A stretch of 10,372 bases of DNA from Porticoccaceae bacterium. Its GTDB lineage: Bacteria; Pseudomonadota; Gammaproteobacteria; Pseudomonadales; Porticoccaceae. Under the pieces are notes generated by a model. That model was not told the origin of the DNA and ran no database searches. It saw nothing but the letters and a program-made list of their open reading frames with translations. This document shows, one piece after another, positions 1 to 6,581 of the stretch (its first letter is position 1; each line of letters starts with the position of its first letter). Both the position numbers and the translations under genes were made by a program. The stretch covers positions 16,052-26,423 of the forward strand of contig DNBN01000132.1 in the NCBI GenBank assembly GCA_003491845.1, written 5' to 3'.

Positions 1-129
1 TCTGCCATGGCCAATGATAGTAAAAACGCCACTTCTAGTTATAATGTTTTAGGATATATTTTTGGCCCACCAGATTGGCAGCCAAAGTCCATTAAACCCT
101 ATTTGCGCGCTCGATCAGTGCTGGACTAA
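1..129 (+). CDS. C-terminal end of a probable sterol desaturase / fatty acid hydroxylase family protein (5' truncated by window)
   Basis: Frame 1 is open from the first base to a TAA at 127-129 and gives 42 residues, so the start and nearly all of the protein lie off the left edge. The visible tail contains the segment YIFGPPDWQP followed by a short basic end. A Gly-Pro-Pro-x-Trp-x-Pro segment close to the C-terminus is, from memory, typical of membrane-bound di-iron sterol desaturase/fatty acid hydroxylase (AGMO-like) proteins. The histidine boxes that would prove this are outside the window. The stop codon overlaps the next start by one base (TAATG), which suggests translational coupling and a shared transcript with the MBL-fold gene. 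I am confident that this is coding and only moderately sure of the family. Another membrane protein with a similar tail cannot be excluded. Confidence 0.6.
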   Translation, partial: SAMANDSKNATSSYNVLGYIFGPPDWQPKSIKPYLRARSVLD

Positions 130-1088
130 TGCCTATGTCGTCATCAAATGTTGCTGTACGTTTATTATATGTTTTGTTGGGTATGATTTTACTTGGGATT
201 ACCCACGATGGTGTCAGCGAAGCTGATGCTCCCTATTTATATGTTCTGGGCACTGCTCAAGATGCAGGTTTTCCTCAAGCAGGTTGCTATCAGTCTCACT
301 GTATGCGGGGATGGAATGATGCTGATAAGCGTATTTTTGCTACATCACTTGCCATGATTGATACTTCAAAACGTAAAAAATATTTATTTGAGGCAACGCC
401 AAATTTCCCAGAACAGTTATATATGCTTGAGCAACAGGCTCCTGCATCAGATGGATTCTCCTTAGAGGGGATCTTCATTACCCACGCTCATATGGGCCAT
501 TATAGTGGTCTTATGTATTTGGGTAGAGAGGTTATGGGGTCTGAGCAAGTGCCCGTTTACCTGATGCCCAAAATGGCTCATTTTATTCGTAACAATGGTC
601 CCTGGAGCCAATTAGTTGATCTTAATAATATCGTGTTGATGCCCCTCGCAGATAAAACATCAATAATTTTTGATAGTTTTAGTATTACCCCTTTTTTGGT
701 TCCACACCGAGATGAATTTTCAGAAACTGTGGGGTTTTTAATTCAGGGGAATAACAAAACGGCATTGTTTATACCGGATATTAATAAATGGTCTAGGTGG
801 AACAAAGATATCGCCGAAGAAATTAAAAAGGTTGATTATGCATTAATTGACGCAACGTTTTATGGGCAGGGTGAATTACCTGGCCGAGATATGTCAAAAA
901 TACCGCATCCGTTGGTGACAGAGACCATGACACTATTAACGCGGTTGCCTAAAGTGGAGCGTAACAAGGTCTGGTTTATTCATATGAATCACACCAATCC
1001 TTTACTGGATACAAGCAGTGATGAAACTAACTTTGTTGAATCTCAGGGATTCAATATCGCCAGAACTGGCATGCGTTTCCCACTCTAG
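129..1088 (+). CDS. PqqB-like metallo-beta-lactamase-fold hydrolase, probably exported or membrane-anchored
   Basis: This 319-residue protein belongs to the metallo-beta-lactamase (MBL) fold, nearest in feel to the PqqB-like branch. The N-terminus has a charged start, a hydrophobic stretch at about residues 11-24 and a possible cleavage motif A-D-A at 32-34. The next residue is Pro, which disfavours cleavage, so it may stay membrane-anchored. The mature part opens with LGTAQDAGFPQAGC (40-53) and a Cys53-x4-Cys58 pair that could bind a structural metal. The metal motif is HAHMGH at 119-124, where the usual Asp of HxHxDH is Gly123. Further likely ligands are His193, Asp217 and His285 or His288. 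No pqqA, pqqC, pqqD or pqqE is visible, so a role in PQQ synthesis is not supported and the substrate is unknown. The ATG overlaps the upstream stop (TAATG), pointing to a joint role with the desaturase-like enzyme, perhaps in lipid or lipid-derived metabolite turnover (inference). Confidence 0.85.
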   Translation: MPMSSSNVAVRLLYVLLGMILLGITHDGVSEADAPYLYVLGTAQDAGFPQAGCYQSHCMRGWNDADKRIFATSLAMIDTSKRKKYLFEATPNFPEQLYMLEQQAPASDGFSLEGIFITHAHMGHYSGLMYLGREVMGSEQVPVYLMPKMAHFIRNNGPWSQLVDLNNIVLMPLADKTSIIFDSFSITPFLVPHRDEFSETVGFLIQGNNKTALFIPDINKWSRWNKDIAEEIKKVDYALIDATFYGQGELPGRDMSKIPHPLVTETMTLLTRLPKVERNKVWFIHMNHTNPLLDTSSDETNFVESQGFNIARTGMRFPL

Positions 1089-1111
1089 TCCGAAAATGCT
1101 GGAGTCTTTAA

Positions 1112-1267
1112 ATGTTAATTTTGATTCTAATCAGCCTATTAAGTGCAGCCGTCTGTTTCTTTGTGGCTAAATACCGCCATACAGATATTGTGTTTTGGGT
1201 TTCTATGGGTTTTTTGTTTGGTCCTGTAGCGATTCCATTTGTCTTTTTCTCACGCCCAAAGACATAA
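1112..1267 (+). CDS. Small two-helix membrane protein of unknown function (51 aa)
   Basis: This short reading frame has an ATG at 1112 and TAA at 1265-1267. A GGAG at 1101-1104 lies 7 bases before the ATG, a good Shine-Dalgarno placement. The product is almost entirely hydrophobic: one helix at about residues 1-19, a polar turn AKYRHTD at 19-25, and a second helix at about 27-47 containing GFLFGPVAIPFVFF (33-46), then a basic end (SRPKT). The FGP-x-A-x-P-F pattern in the second helix recalls small inner-membrane proteins of gammaproteobacteria, but I cannot name a family. It starts 23 bases after the MBL-fold gene on the same strand, so it is probably the last gene of that operon. Two positive ends and a positive turn leave topology ambiguous. 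Function is not assigned. Confidence 0.75.
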   Translation: MLILILISLLSAAVCFFVAKYRHTDIVFWVSMGFLFGPVAIPFVFFSRPKT

Positions 1268-1327
1268 TGCTAAAAAACGCTCTGTATTTCGCTTCATGTT
1301 AGGGCGCGCAACAGAATTGATTGATTG

Positions 1328-2605
1328 TTAGCCAAACACGCCTTTAAAAAAGAAAAAGAACACAATAGCAAGACCGGCTCCAGCGGGTAAGGTGACTACC
1401 CATGATAAGAAAATAGATCCAATCATACGCAGGTTTAAGGCACCGATACCCCTGGCAAGCCCAACGCCTAAAACGGCACCTACAAGTGTGTGAGTGGTTG
1501 ATATAGGCAAGCCAGTGCCTGAGGCAAAAACTACGGTTGCAGCGGCGCCTAGTTCAGCCGCGAAACCGCGACTGGGAGTTAGTTCGGTAATTTTACGGCC
1601 TATGGTCCCCATAACTTTAAATCCATAGGTCGCCAAGCCAACCACAATACCAGCACCCCCTAATAACAGGATCCAGCTAGGCATAACGCTTTTCGCTGCT
1701 ATATCGCCACCTGAGCTCACAACATTGACCACCGCTGCTAAAGGGCCTACGGCATTGGCGACATCATTGGAACCATGGGCGAAGGCCATACTACAGGCAG
1801 TGAAGATCATTAGTACGGCAAAAACGCGCTCTACATTAGCAAAGCGGTTGGTTTTTTCTAGCGCTTCATTGCGTTCCACTTTGGCTAGTAAAAAAGAGCC
1901 AAGAATGGCAACAGCTATACCAAATACAATGGCCCAGAGGACTGACTCACCGAAGCTTAGGGACACCCCTACGTCTTTAAAGACATGCTTTAGGCCTTTT
2001 AGGATAGTGACCATTGCCATGAGAAATCCCACTGCAAACATATACATAGGCGCATATTTTTTTGCTCTTTCAAAAGGATCATCATGAATTAATATTAAAT
2101 GTTGGACGCTGCGAAAAATTGCAAATGCAATGGTACCAGCAATAACGGGTGACACTACCCAGCTTGCAACAATAGTACTTACCTTTGACCAATTAACCGC
2201 GTCAACAGAGACGCCGACAGCGGCAAATCCAACAATTGCCCCCACAATAGAATGAGTTGTTGAAACCGGCCAACCCATGAAACTAGCAACCATGAGCCAG
2301 GTACCAGCAGCCAGTAAGGATGAAAGCATGCCAAAAACTAATAAATCTGGCGAATTTACAAATACATCAGAATCAACGATACCTTTTCGAATAGTCGAGG
2401 TAACCTCACCTCCGGCCAGATAGGCGCCAGCAAACTCAAACACCATGGCAATTAAAATCGCCTGTTTAATGGTTAATGCTTTGGAGCCTACTGAGGTGCC
2501 CATAGCATTCGCAACATCATTTGCACCGACCCCCCACGCCATAAAGAATCCAAAAATTCCGGCAAGAATAATTAATATTGTTCCGTACTCAGTGAATAGT
2601 TCCAT
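1328..2605 (-). CDS. pit: PiT family low-affinity inorganic phosphate transporter
   Basis: This 425-residue polytopic inner-membrane protein imports phosphate, in bacterial PiT proteins usually as a metal-phosphate complex with protons. The family's duplicated signature is clear: GANDVANA at 27-34 in the first half and GSNDVANA at 278-285 in the second. Each half also has a matching S-T-T-H segment, GWPVSTTHS at 111-119 and GLPISTTHT at 365-373. A charged cytoplasmic segment (about 170-182 and 242-258) separates the halves. It is shorter than E. coli PitA (about 499 residues), mainly because the central loop is short. No strong Shine-Dalgarno precedes the ATG. The gene begins 24 bases after the DUF47 gene ends and is likely translated from the same mRNA. 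Metal specificity (phosphate with Mg, Zn or other cations) cannot be read from the sequence. The protein ends in a run of Phe residues and KGVFG. Confidence 0.95.
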   Translation of the reverse strand: MELFTEYGTILIILAGIFGFFMAWGVGANDVANAMGTSVGSKALTIKQAILIAMVFEFAGAYLAGGEVTSTIRKGIVDSDVFVNSPDLLVFGMLSSLLAAGTWLMVASFMGWPVSTTHSIVGAIVGFAAVGVSVDAVNWSKVSTIVASWVVSPVIAGTIAFAIFRSVQHLILIHDDPFERAKKYAPMYMFAVGFLMAMVTILKGLKHVFKDVGVSLSFGESVLWAIVFGIAVAILGSFLLAKVERNEALEKTNRFANVERVFAVLMIFTACSMAFAHGSNDVANAVGPLAAVVNVVSSGGDIAAKSVMPSWILLLGGAGIVVGLATYGFKVMGTIGRKITELTPSRGFAAELGAAATVVFASGTGLPISTTHTLVGAVLGVGLARGIGALNLRMIGSIFLSWVVTLPAGAGLAIVFFFFFKGVFG

Positions 2606-2629
2606 AGGAAATAGTCTCGTAAATAGGTT

Positions 2630-3310
2630 TTATTTAGCTAAAAGAAGTTCTAACTGATTGCCAACTCGCTCAGCTATGTCAGCTATTTCACCGATATTGT
2701 CAATCACGTTGTACAGGAACATGACATGTACAGGGGGAATTTTTTCTTCAATTTTAAACAGTCGATGGCGCAGCTTACGTTCTTTTTTGTCAACTTTTTG
2801 CTCTTGAGTATCTAATTCGCGAATCAGCTTTTTAACAAATTTTACCTCTTGACCGGTAAAGCCTGTTTCAAGCAGTTCATCGAGCTCATCGATTGCTTTG
2901 CGGGCTTTTTCGCAGGTTTCAATTGCGCTTTTAACATAACCAACAAAGTCTGACTGCAATGATGCCGGGATGTTCATTTCGCGTCCTAAAACAATACCAC
3001 AGACATCTTTGGCAGTGTTGGCGATATTATCTTGCTGGGCCAGAATCCCCAATAAGTCACTTCTTGATACCGGCATAAATAAGCTGTTTGGCATATTTAA
3101 ACGAAACTGCTTTTTAAGGTCATCCGCTTGGTTTTCACCGACAACGATTTGATCAAAAATATCACTAGCCGTAGTCCAATCAGTAGCAACTACAGCTTCA
3201 AAAAAAGGTTCTAAAAGAGAGGCGCAATTAACAGCTAATGACATGTGCTCTTGAAGTGGCCTGATAGGTGATTTACCAAACAGATTTGAAATTGAATTAC
3301 TAAATACCAT
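2630..3310 (-). CDS. DUF47 / TIGR00153 family PhoU-like protein, partner of the PiT transporter
   Basis: This 226-residue, all-helical protein belongs to the DUF47 (TIGR00153) family, distant relatives of PhoU that are usually encoded next to PiT transporters. Seen here: an N-terminal segment NLFGKSPIRPLQEHM (9-23), the acidic helix region around GENQADDLKK (58-67), a second acidic set IDELDELLETGF (139-150), and a C-terminal helix NIGEIADIAERVGNQLELLLAK (about 205-226). Repeated Glu/Asp positions in helical bundles bind metal clusters in PhoU proteins; a similar role here is inference. It likely modulates the transporter or phosphate signalling at the membrane. An excellent Shine-Dalgarno, AAGGAGAGG on the minus strand (about 3325-3317), precedes the ATG. 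It is the first gene of a two-gene operon with pit, and a promoter lies just upstream. Confidence 0.9.
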   Translation of the reverse strand: MVFSNSISNLFGKSPIRPLQEHMSLAVNCASLLEPFFEAVVATDWTTASDIFDQIVVGENQADDLKKQFRLNMPNSLFMPVSRSDLLGILAQQDNIANTAKDVCGIVLGREMNIPASLQSDFVGYVKSAIETCEKARKAIDELDELLETGFTGQEVKFVKKLIRELDTQEQKVDKKERKLRHRLFKIEEKIPPVHVMFLYNVIDNIGEIADIAERVGNQLELLLAK

Positions 3311-3331
3311 TGCTTTCCTCTCCTTTTAGGC

Positions 3332-3360
3332 ATTATAGGATGTTGTCACAAAAATGACAT
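3332..3360 (-). promoter_or_regulatory. Promoter of the DUF47-pit operon, with an embedded palindrome
   Basis: On the minus strand a perfect TATAAT (-10) occupies 3337-3332. Seventeen bases upstream sits ATGTCA (3360-3355), a 4 of 6 match to the -35 consensus. The start codon is at 3310 with the Shine-Dalgarno between. The -35 hexamer forms one arm of a palindrome TGTCA-N6-TGACA (3344-3359) whose other arm lies in the spacer, so a bound regulator would overlap the polymerase site. The arms resemble the TGTCA core of Pho boxes, but they are inverted rather than direct repeats and sit too close to the -10 for a standard PhoB site. The promoter call is supported by sequence only. Confidence 0.6.
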
Positions 3361-3387
3361 ATTTTTATCAATGGTTTATAAATCTGT

Positions 3388-5502
3388 TTATGCTTGGGCA
3401 TATTGATCGCTATGTCCTAACCATCGTCGGATTAGTGCATCGACATTTTGTGGCGCATTGATTAACACGTTTTCAGCGATATTCTTTATTTCCGGTAACA
3501 TGTGCCCGTCCCTTTGAAGGTCAGCAATTCGTAGGTGCATATCCCCTGTTTGACGTGTACCCAGTATTTCTCCTGGACCACGCAAGGCTAAATCTTGCTC
3601 TGCGATTTTAAAACCATCATTTGTTTCGCGCATTATTTTAAGGCGAGCATTTCCATTGGCTGATATTGGTGAGCTATAAAGTAGTACACAATGGCTTTCT
3701 TGCGACCCTCGGCCGACTCGCCCTCGAAGCTGATGGAGTTGAGATAGGCCTAAACGTTCGGCATTTTCAATAATCATTAAACTTGCGTTGGGTACATCGA
3801 CACCGACTTCAATAACGGTAGTGGCTACTAATAAATTAATGGCACCATCTTTAAAGGAATTCATGAGTTCGACTTTTTCTCTAGGTTTTAAACGACCATG
3901 AATTAAACCAATAGATAGTTCTGGCAGTAGCAACTGTAGTTCGCTGGCGGTCACTTCAGCGGCTTGGGCCTCTAAAACATCTGACTCCTCAATTAGGGTA
4001 CATACCCAGTAAGCTTGACGTCCGGCACTGCAAGCGGCACGAACTCTATGAATAATGTCATTACGTCGAATATTGTTAAAAACTAAAGTTCCTATAGATT
4101 TTCTTCCTGGCGGCAGCTCGTCAATTACTGAGCAATCAAGGTCAGCATACGCGCTCATTGCCAGTGTTCTGGGAATGGGAGTGGCAGTCATAATCAGCTG
4201 ATGAGGAACAATACTTCTTTCGCTAGGTTTAGATTGGCTAGCAAAGCCTTTTTGTCTTAGTGCCAGGCGTTGATGCACTCCAAAACGATGCTGCTCGTCA
4301 ATAATACTTAAGCCAAGATCGTTGAATTCGACTGCTTCTTGAAATAAAGCATGGGTACCAATAACCATTTTGGCACTGCCATCTGCAATTGATTGAAGCT
4401 GTATTTGACGAGCCTTACCCTTAATTTTTCCGCTGAGCCAGGCAATTCTGATACCCAATGGTTTGAACCACTGTTCAAAATTAACTCGGTGCTGCTCTGC
4501 AAGAATCTCAGTGGGTGCCATTAACGCAGCTTGCTTACCATTGGCAATCGCCTGCACCGCAGCCAATGCGGCAACGACGGTTTTTCCAGATCCTACATCA
4601 CCTTGCACCAACCTAAGCATTGGCGTAGACGAGCTTATGTCAGCACTTATTTCTTCAGTTACCCGCAACTGTGCTGAGGTGAGCGCAAAGGGTAACTGGT
4701 TTAAGAAAGTTAGTTTTGCGGTGTTATCTTGAAAAAGAGCTGGGGATGGTTGCTGTTGAATCTTTTGGCGTAGGCGTAGCAAACTTAAATTATGTGCAAT
4801 GAGCTCTTCGGCCGCTAAGCGTTGTTGCGCCGGGTGTTCACCGCAGGCTAATAAATGCAGAGCAGCCCCTGGTGGCGGGTTATGTAAAAGAATCAGTGCT
4901 GCTTTGAGAGAGAAGGATAGTTGCTGCTTCAGACCAATGTGTGAAGATTGTGGGAGTAATTCATTAATAGGCAGTTGATCAAGTTTTTTCAGAGCCTGCC
5001 CACACAGATCCCGCAGACGCGTTTGCGTAATGCCCTCTGTGGCCGGATAAATAGGTGTTAGGGTTGTTTCCAGAGGTTCATTGTCGGTGTCATTTATGTA
5101 CTGGTATTCTGGGTGGTAAAACTCGACGCCTGCTTTGCCCCGACGAGCTTCGCCAAAGCAGCGCAATCTGGTGCCTGGTTTTAGTCGTTCTTGTTGTGCT
5201 TTATTAAAATGAAAAAAGCGCAGTGTGGTTGTCCCTGTATGATCTTGTAGTCGGCAAACTAGGCTTCTGCGGCGACCAAACACTACGTCGCTGACCATTA
5301 TTTTACCCTCTATCACTACATCGGTTTGTGCCTGCACGCCAGCGATGGGCGTTATTTGTGTTCGATCTATGTAGCGCAGCGGAAGGTGGAATAGTAAATC
5401 TTGCAAATTATGTAAATTAAGTTTTTTTAACTTATTAGCTAGCTGTGGCCCTACACCACGTAAAGTTTCTATATTGTGACTATTAAAACTTAATCCTGTC
5501 AT
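3388..5502 (-). CDS. recG: ATP-dependent DNA helicase RecG
   Basis: RecG is a superfamily 2 DNA translocase that reverses stalled replication forks and processes branched DNA such as Holliday junctions and R-loops. At 704 residues it is full length (E. coli 693). The N-terminal part has the helix-hairpin-like LRGVGPQLANKL (14-25) and the wedge OB-fold at about 55-145. Motor motifs follow in order: Walker A GDVGSGKT at 301-308, APTEILAEQH at 329-338, DEQH at 402-405, TATPIPRT at 439-446, TTVIEVGVDVP at 561-571 and arginine-finger motif QLRGRVGR at 591-598. The RecG-type TRG region with GPGEILGTRQ is at 642-651. The ATG overlaps the stop of oxyR by four bases (ATGA), so the two are probably translated in a coupled way. 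An oxyR-recG operon is known in Pseudomonas. No strong Shine-Dalgarno is visible, which agrees with coupling. Confidence 0.97.
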   Translation of the reverse strand: MTGLSFNSHNIETLRGVGPQLANKLKKLNLHNLQDLLFHLPLRYIDRTQITPIAGVQAQTDVVIEGKIMVSDVVFGRRRSLVCRLQDHTGTTTLRFFHFNKAQQERLKPGTRLRCFGEARRGKAGVEFYHPEYQYINDTDNEPLETTLTPIYPATEGITQTRLRDLCGQALKKLDQLPINELLPQSSHIGLKQQLSFSLKAALILLHNPPPGAALHLLACGEHPAQQRLAAEELIAHNLSLLRLRQKIQQQPSPALFQDNTAKLTFLNQLPFALTSAQLRVTEEISADISSSTPMLRLVQGDVGSGKTVVAALAAVQAIANGKQAALMAPTEILAEQHRVNFEQWFKPLGIRIAWLSGKIKGKARQIQLQSIADGSAKMVIGTHALFQEAVEFNDLGLSIIDEQHRFGVHQRLALRQKGFASQSKPSERSIVPHQLIMTATPIPRTLAMSAYADLDCSVIDELPPGRKSIGTLVFNNIRRNDIIHRVRAACSAGRQAYWVCTLIEESDVLEAQAAEVTASELQLLLPELSIGLIHGRLKPREKVELMNSFKDGAINLLVATTVIEVGVDVPNASLMIIENAERLGLSQLHQLRGRVGRGSQESHCVLLYSSPISANGNARLKIMRETNDGFKIAEQDLALRGPGEILGTRQTGDMHLRIADLQRDGHMLPEIKNIAENVLINAPQNVDALIRRWLGHSDQYAQA

Positions 5503-6425
5503 GGTTTTGTTGTTGTTCCGGTTAGTGAACTGGACAAAATAGCATTGCGCAACGCATCAATAGCTTTATGCCGAGGAAAGCTTGAACGCCATGCCATTGC
5601 GGTTGTTCGCGAAGGACAAATCCCACTGAATGATTTTGTCACTAGTCCACTGTTAGTTGCAGTTGCTCCCATAGCAGCGGATTTGGGTAAAACAGTTACT
5701 CCTAAGCCCGAGGCTACCATATGGCAAAGAGTCTCGATAGAGCTTCCCTCTGTCATCGTTCTTATGCTGGCCTTGTTACTGTGCTGTTTGTTTATATTAG
5801 GAAATGCGTCCACGACTTGATCTCGAAAACAGTGCCCTTCTCCCATCATTAGGACATTTTCATGATCCAGTTCGACTGTTTCCACTAATGATTTACTAGC
5901 AAGCCGATGGTTACTGGGGATCAGTAATACAAAGGATTCATGATATAGAGGTTGCACTACAATATCAGGCTCACTAAAGGGCATGGAGATTAATATGACA
6001 TCTACTTCACCGCTGCGCAATCGTGCTCTTAACGAACTTGTATAGCCTTCCTCAATTATTAGAGGCATGTTTGGAGCAGTTTTTTGTAGCGGTGGAATGA
6101 AATGTGGAAACAAATAGGGACCAATAGTAAAAATAGCCCCCACATGGAGTGCACTATTGAGCTGATTGACGCCTGATTGCGCTATATCTTTAATAGCGGA
6201 TGCTTCGTCTAATACTCGTTGCGACTGTTTGACAACTTCTATACCAATGGGTGTTGGGATAACATTATTTTTGGATCGTTCAAAAATATTAACACCGAGT
6301 TCTCTCTCAAGCTTTTTAAGCGCTATGCTAATCGTTGGCTGGCTGACATTGCAGTGCTCTGCTGCGAGTCCAAAGTGCTGGTATTGGGCTAGTGATACAA
6401 TATATCGAAATTCGGTTAGCGTCAT
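5499..6425 (-). CDS. oxyR: OxyR-type LysR family peroxide-sensing regulator lacking the second redox cysteine
   Basis: This LysR family transcription factor of 308 residues aligns with E. coli OxyR almost residue for residue up to about position 208. The N-terminal winged helix-turn-helix contains AAEHCNVSQPTISIALKKLE (21-40). The sensor pocket residues known from OxyR are present: Thr100, Thr129, His198 and the peroxidatic Cys199 in GHCFRDQ (197-203). The resolving cysteine, nine residues later, is Phe208 (codon TTT, one base from TGT). Other cysteines are Cys25, Cys234 and Cys270; Cys234 lies where E. coli OxyR has Arg228. It could sense peroxide through Cys199 sulfenylation without the usual C199-C208 disulfide, or use another thiol (inference). 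It overlaps recG by ATGA and diverges from an epimerase-like gene. Autoregulation is usual for LysR proteins. The alternative, an OxyR-like paralogue with another signal, is less likely given the recG context. Confidence 0.92.
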   Translation of the reverse strand: MTLTEFRYIVSLAQYQHFGLAAEHCNVSQPTISIALKKLERELGVNIFERSKNNVIPTPIGIEVVKQSQRVLDEASAIKDIAQSGVNQLNSALHVGAIFTIGPYLFPHFIPPLQKTAPNMPLIIEEGYTSSLRARLRSGEVDVILISMPFSEPDIVVQPLYHESFVLLIPSNHRLASKSLVETVELDHENVLMMGEGHCFRDQVVDAFPNINKQHSNKASIRTMTEGSSIETLCHMVASGLGVTVLPKSAAMGATATNSGLVTKSFSGICPSRTTAMAWRSSFPRHKAIDALRNAILSSSLTGTTTKP

Positions 6426-6448
6426 GTTTTTCTCACTATGGTCTAAAC

Positions 6449-6470
6449 CAATAATAGCTAATTTTTATTG
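6449..6470. promoter_or_regulatory. Candidate OxyR/LysR operator (22-bp inverted repeat) upstream of oxyR
   Basis: An inverted repeat with arms CAATAA and TTATTG separated by 10 bases lies 24 to 45 bases upstream of the oxyR start codon. Eight of the eleven symmetric base pairs match, and the centre holds TAGCTA, reminiscent of the ATAG/CTAT elements of OxyR sites. The position fits autorepression. The region is very AT-rich, so chance symmetry is possible. Confidence 0.3.
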
Positions 6471-6499
6471 ATGAATACATTTTAATTGGCCAGATTTAA

Positions 6500-6534
6500 G
6501 ATTAAGATACTTTAGATTGAGAGTATCTTTAATC
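6500..6534. repeat. 35-bp imperfect inverted repeat in the oxyR/epimerase divergent region
   Basis: Perfect 8-base arms AAGATACT (6504-6511) and AGTATCTT (6522-6529) flank a 10-base loop. The outer bases GATT (6500-6503) and AATC (6531-6534) extend the pairing to 12 pairs if T6530 is bulged. AGATT also recurs at 6492, 6499 and 6514. The repeat lies 48 bases before the TTG start of the epimerase gene and about 75 bases upstream of the oxyR start. No T tract follows it, so it does not look like an intrinsic terminator. An operator or a 5' leader hairpin is possible. Confidence 0.55.
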
Positions 6535-6581
6535 AAGGGCCCATTTATATTCAGAAAACTGCATACTGAGAACGCTGTAAA

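Noticed and set aside
129..1088. Assignment as true PqqB of PQQ biosynthesis
   Set aside because: No other pqq genes are nearby, the protein has an N-terminal hydrophobic segment, and its metal motif differs from that of PqqB. Only PqqB-like fold membership is supported.
1268..1327. Bidirectional terminator between the small membrane protein gene and pit
   Set aside because: Convergent genes should have one here, and short GC-rich pieces and T or A runs exist, but I could not draw a stem longer than a few pairs next to a T tract on either strand.
1725..2087. 120-residue open frame on the plus strand inside pit
   Set aside because: It is a shadow of the second PiT half, with no independent start signals or motifs.
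3343..3360. PhoB Pho box upstream of the DUF47-pit operon
   Set aside because: The halves contain TGTCA and TGACA with an A-rich spacer, but they are inverted, the second half matches a Pho-box half at only about 4 of 7 positions, and spacing to the -10 is too short. Reported as a palindrome only.
4463..4732. 89-residue open frame on the plus strand inside recG
   Set aside because: It is antisense to the Walker A region of recG; the opposite strand has all the conserved helicase motifs, and this frame has no recognisable domain.
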